64,000 nt of DNA from Novosphingobium malaysiense (lineage in GTDB: Bacteria > Pseudomonadota > Alphaproteobacteria > Sphingomonadales > Sphingomonadaceae), in NCBI RefSeq assembly GCF_000802225.1, contig NZ_JTDI01000002.1, forward strand, positions 392,501 through 456,500, written 5' to 3'. Made by a program: the position numbers and the translations under genes. Every line of letters starts with the position of its first letter. Within the stretch, counting starts at the first letter, position 1. Below, piece by piece: positions 60,867 through 64,000 of the stretch. The notes below the pieces were generated by a model that worked only from the letters and a program-made list of their open reading frames with translations, was not told where the DNA came from and searched no databases.

Positions 60867-62111
60867 TCAGGCGACGATTTTCAGGGGCTTCTTCTGGTGC
60901 TGGCGGATCCAGTCCTCAAGCACGGGAGCAATAAGGTTTCGCCACTTGCTGCCGTTGAAAATGCCATAGTGACCCACGCCGTCGGCCAGGAAGTACTTCT
61001 TCTGATCGTCCGGCAGCTTATGGGCCAGGTGCAGGGCTGCCTTGGTCTGTCCGATGCCGGAGATATCGTCCTTCTCGCCCTCGACCGCGAGCAGCGCCGT
61101 GTCGCGGATGCCGGCAAGATCGATCACTTCGCCGCGGTGGACGAATTCGCCGTTGGGCAGCGAGTGGCGCTGGAACACGTGCTCGACGGTCTGCAGGTAG
61201 AATTCGGCGGTGAGGTCGCAGACCGAGCGGTACTCGTCGTAGAACGCCTTGGTCGCCGCAGCGCCGTCCTCGTCGCCTTCGACGAGGTGCTTGAACATGC
61301 CGTAGTGGCTGATCATGTGGTTGCCCAGGTTCATCGCCATGAACCCGGCAAGCTGCAGGAAGCCCGGATAGACCCGGCGCCCGGCGCCCGGATAGGTCAG
61401 CGGCACCGTGGCAATCACGTTGTTTTCGAACCAGGACAGTGGTTGGTTCATGGCGACGTCATTGACGCTGGTGGGCGCCTCGCGCGTGTCGATCGGCCCG
61501 CCCATCATCGTCAGCGTCACGGGCCGGCAGGGATCCTCGTGCTTGCCCATCACGGCGGCCGCCGCAAAGGCCGGCACCGAAGGCTGGCACACCGCCAGCA
61601 TGTGCGTGCCGGGGCCGATGTGGCGGAGGAAGTCGATAAGGTAGTCGATGTAGTCGTCCAGGTCGAAGCGACCGGCACTTGTCGGCACGATCTTCGCGTC
61701 GGCCCAGTCGGTAATGTAGACCTCGCAGGACTGGAGCATGCGCGCCACGGTTCCGCGCAGCAGCGTGGCGAAGTGGCCGCTCATGGGTGCCACGATCAGC
61801 AGTTTGGGTGCATTGGCGGGCAGGCCGTCGTGGCTGAATCGCAGGAGATTGCCGAACGGGCGATGAAGAATGATCGATTCGGTTACGCCATGGGTCTTGC
61901 CGTCGACCTCGACTTCCTCGATGTCGAAATCGGGCTTGCCGCGAGCCATCGTGGCATGCGCGAAGACATCGAGCGCAGAGGCCATGATCGGCCCGAAGCC
62001 GAAATAACCCATTGGCATGGCTGGGTTCGTCAGCATTTCCGCACCGACCGAAGCCCATGCTGCAGCGCCGTTCATCATGGTGCGCTGCAGCTCGTAAGCA
62101 TTGTAAAGCAA
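60867..62111 (-). CDS. phaZ: Intracellular polyhydroxyalkanoate depolymerase
   Basis: Hydrolyses or thiolyses stored PHA to release hydroxyacyl units. The 414-residue protein matches the PhaZ1-type family: LLIVAPMSGHFATLLRGTVARML, DWADAKIVP, and the nucleophile Cys in LAVCQPSVPAFAAAAV (C175), then SGIGQTKAALHLAHKLPDDQKKYFLADGVGHYGIFNGSKWR at the end with the catalytic His. The start is a TTG (MLYNAYELQR): AGGAG lies about 9 bases upstream and no ATG is nearby. TTGTGCAATGC at 62182-62192, 71 bases upstream, resembles the word at the phasin promoter. Confidence 0.93.
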   Translation of the reverse strand: MLYNAYELQRTMMNGAAAWASVGAEMLTNPAMPMGYFGFGPIMASALDVFAHATMARGKPDFDIEEVEVDGKTHGVTESIILHRPFGNLLRFSHDGLPANAPKLLIVAPMSGHFATLLRGTVARMLQSCEVYITDWADAKIVPTSAGRFDLDDYIDYLIDFLRHIGPGTHMLAVCQPSVPAFAAAAVMGKHEDPCRPVTLTMMGGPIDTREAPTSVNDVAMNQPLSWFENNVIATVPLTYPGAGRRVYPGFLQLAGFMAMNLGNHMISHYGMFKHLVEGDEDGAAATKAFYDEYRSVCDLTAEFYLQTVEHVFQRHSLPNGEFVHRGEVIDLAGIRDTALLAVEGEKDDISGIGQTKAALHLAHKLPDDQKKYFLADGVGHYGIFNGSKWRNLIAPVLEDWIRQHQKKPLKIVA

Positions 62112-62308
62112 AGTACGTCTCCTGGCCGAACCGTGCGGCCGTGAAATCGGAATATGTCCTAATTTGGGCGCTAGCACCCGATTGTGCAATGCGGCAATTC
62201 CGAATTGTCTGTGCGCCTGGCTCGATCGTTCTTCGGTCTCGGCTCGGACTTCGCGGATTCTCCGGAGGAGCCCTTTCCCTCGGCGGTCCCACGCTGTAAG
62301 GGCCCCGC

Positions 62309-64000
62309 ATGGACGCCAAATCGGGTACGGCCGCACCGTCATCGAGCGAAGCCACCGTCAGCGAGACCCCCGCGCCACGACGCAGGAGCCTGGGGCCGCT
62401 GCGCCTCGTCTGGGGGCAGCTGTTCAACTATCCGACCCGCGCCCTCGTCGCGCTTTGCGCGCTGATCGTTACGGCGACCTCGACTCTTGCCATTCCCTGG
62501 GGATTTCGCCGGATCGTCGACCGGGGCTTCGCCGAGGGCGCCGATCCCTCGGCGATCGGCAAGTGGTTCCTGATCCTGATCGCCATCGTGTGCGTTCTCG
62601 CCCTGGGTACAGCCGTCCGTTTCTACACGGTGTCCTGGCTCGGCGAGCGCATCGTGGCCGACATCAGGCTGCGCGTGCAGCGTCACTTGCTGACGTTGTC
62701 TCCCAGCTTTTTCGAGACCAACAGCCCCAAGGAAATATCTTCGCGCATGACCGCGGACACCGCGATCATCGAGCAGATCGTGGGCACGAGCGTTTCGGTC
62801 GCCTTGCGCAATGCGATCATGGCTGTTGGAGGAACGGTCTACCTTTTTATCCTGGCCCCGTGGCTCACTGCCGGTTTGCTGGGTACGATCGTCATCGTGC
62901 TGCCGCCGATCATTCTGTTCAGCCGGCGCTTGCGCTCGGTTTCACGCAGCAGCCAGGACCGGATTGCCGACATCGGCGCGATGACCACCGAGGTCCTGGG
63001 CGCGTTGCGGGTGGTGCAGGCGTTCAACCAGGAGGCCCGGGAATACGAGCGCTTCAGCGGCGGGGTGGAGCGGACCTTCGCCACGGCAAAGCGGCGCATC
63101 ACGATCCGCGCGATCATGACGGCCGTCATCATGGTGCTGATCTTCGGGTCGATCACCCTGCTGATGTGGCGCGGCGCCGTAGGCGTGGCCGAAGGGACGA
63201 TTACGGGCGGCACGATTGCGGCCTTCGTGATTACCGGCGGCCTCGTTGCAGGGGCATTCAGCTCGCTTTCGGAAGTTTACGGCGATCTGGTGCGCGGTGC
63301 CGGCGCCGCCAGCCGCCTCGCCGAATTGCTGGACGAGCGCCCGATGATCTCGTCGCCGGCCCGACCGCAAGCGCTGCCCGAACCGGCCCGCGGCAAGCTC
63401 GCTTTCGAACGCGTGACGTTTCGTTATCCGTCGCGGCCCGATGTGGCAGCACTGCACGAATTCAGCCTCACCGTAGACCCGGGCGAGACGGTGGCTATCG
63501 TCGGCCCCTCGGGCGCCGGCAAGTCCACGCTGTTCCAGCTTGCTGAACGCTTCTACGATCCACAAAACGGCGTCATCAAGGTCGACGGCGTCCCGTTGCC
63601 CTCCGCCGATCCGGAGGCCATCCGCAAGCGCATTGCCCTTGTCCCGCAGGAAGGCGTGCTGTTCGCTGCCAGTGCGCGGGACAACCTGCGTTATGGCAAC
63701 TGGAGCGCAGACGACGAGGCCATCTGGAAAGCGGCGCGCGCCGCCAATGCCGAACAGTTCCTGCGCGAATTGCCGGAAGGCCTCGATACCTTCCTGGGCG
63801 AAGACGGCGCCCGACTTTCGGGCGGCCAGCGCCAGCGCATCGCGATTGCCCGCGCGCTCCTTCGCGATGCACCGATCCTCCTGCTCGACGAGGCGACCAG
63901 CGCACTCGATGCCGAAAGCGAAAGACTGGTCCAGAACGCGCTTGAACATCTGATGGCCCACCGCACCACGTTGGTGATCGCGCACCGGCTCGCCACCGTG
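62309..64000 (+). CDS. ABC exporter, fused permease-ATPase (MsbA/multidrug type), 3' end beyond the window
   Basis: At least 564 residues of a half-transporter that acts as a dimer. The N-terminal membrane domain (about residues 30-310) has six helices. The ATPase has Walker A GPSGAGKST, Q-loop LVPQEGVLF, signature LSGGQRQRIAIARAL, Walker B ILLLDEATSALD and H-loop AHRLATV, at which the window ends. AAGGG precedes the ATG. Nothing here shows whether the cargo is lipid, peptide or drug. It is divergent from phaZ across 197 bases. Confidence 0.92.
   Translation, partial: MDAKSGTAAPSSSEATVSETPAPRRRSLGPLRLVWGQLFNYPTRALVALCALIVTATSTLAIPWGFRRIVDRGFAEGADPSAIGKWFLILIAIVCVLALGTAVRFYTVSWLGERIVADIRLRVQRHLLTLSPSFFETNSPKEISSRMTADTAIIEQIVGTSVSVALRNAIMAVGGTVYLFILAPWLTAGLLGTIVIVLPPIILFSRRLRSVSRSSQDRIADIGAMTTEVLGALRVVQAFNQEAREYERFSGGVERTFATAKRRITIRAIMTAVIMVLIFGSITLLMWRGAVGVAEGTITGGTIAAFVITGGLVAGAFSSLSEVYGDLVRGAGAASRLAELLDERPMISSPARPQALPEPARGKLAFERVTFRYPSRPDVAALHEFSLTVDPGETVAIVGPSGAGKSTLFQLAERFYDPQNGVIKVDGVPLPSADPEAIRKRIALVPQEGVLFAASARDNLRYGNWSADDEAIWKAARAANAEQFLRELPEGLDTFLGEDGARLSGGQRQRIAIARALLRDAPILLLDEATSALDAESERLVQNALEHLMAHRTTLVIAHRLATV

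Noticed and set aside
62164..63546. 460-codon frame overlapping the ABC exporter
   Set aside because: Walker A, signature and Walker B motifs are all in the frame starting at 62309, which runs off the window end. The other frame is Arg/Gly-rich noise.

Overview
The window looks like chromosomal DNA of a GC-rich alphaproteobacterium, most likely a sphingomonad (Novosphingobium/Sphingobium-like). This is inferred from gene content: paired TonB-dependent receptors beside catabolic genes, several SDR, LLM and TauD-type enzymes, a polyhydroxyalkanoate (PHA) gene set, split isoquinoline-oxidoreductase-type molybdenum genes, and palindromic intergenic repeats containing CGTCATCCC(C/G). I saw no insertion sequence, phage gene, CRISPR array or rRNA. 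One tRNA (Cys) is present. Both window edges cut genes: hflC on the left and an ABC exporter on the right.

Layout. 0-6.2 kb: hflC/hflK (minus), then mrp, an IorB-like molybdenum subunit and hemH, whose stop and start codons overlap. 6.3-8.2 kb: a winged-helix regulator facing a JmjC/cupin-like protein. 8.3-19.3 kb: acyl-CoA island 1, with aldehyde dehydrogenase, a thiamine-diphosphate (TPP) lyase-like enzyme and a family III CoA-transferase on minus, and acyl-CoA dehydrogenase, a CitE-like lyase, an acetyl-CoA hydrolase/transferase family protein, an enoyl-CoA hydratase and an MFS exporter on plus. 19.3-24.9 kb: a tight four-gene minus operon (DUF1214-like, TIM barrel, sulfotransferase, LLM oxidoreductase) divergent from a LuxR-type regulator. 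25-30.3 kb: two SDRs, a small exported protein, tRNA-Cys, mobA, a winged-helix regulator and an aminotransferase. 30.4-33.6 kb: phaC and a phasin with a lysine/alanine/proline-rich domain. 33.7-43.5 kb: mostly housekeeping genes (clpS, MAPEG, lptF/lptG, desaturase, lipB, methyltransferase, arsC). 43.5-57.8 kb: IorA-like [2Fe-2S] subunit, two divergent TonB receptors, and catabolic island 2 (ADH, FAH-family protein, two TauD dioxygenases, ABM monooxygenase, SDR, LLM, TetR, OYE). 57.8-64 kb: mocA/xdhC, TetR, an L,D-transpeptidase-like protein, phaZ and the ABC exporter.

Three themes tie distant genes together. First, molybdenum hydroxylase function is spread across the window: IorB-like at 3 kb, mobA at 28 kb, IorA-like at 44 kb, mocA and xdhC at 58 kb. 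Second, the PHA cycle has synthase and phasin at 30-33 kb and depolymerase at 61 kb, and related TTGTGCA(G/A)TGC words lie upstream of both phaP and phaZ. Third, island 1 has the enzyme classes needed for one-carbon shortening of 2-hydroxyacyl-CoAs, but its TPP enzyme and its acetyl-CoA hydrolase/transferase member both deviate at residues normally considered diagnostic. The substrates of both islands cannot be read from sequence alone.
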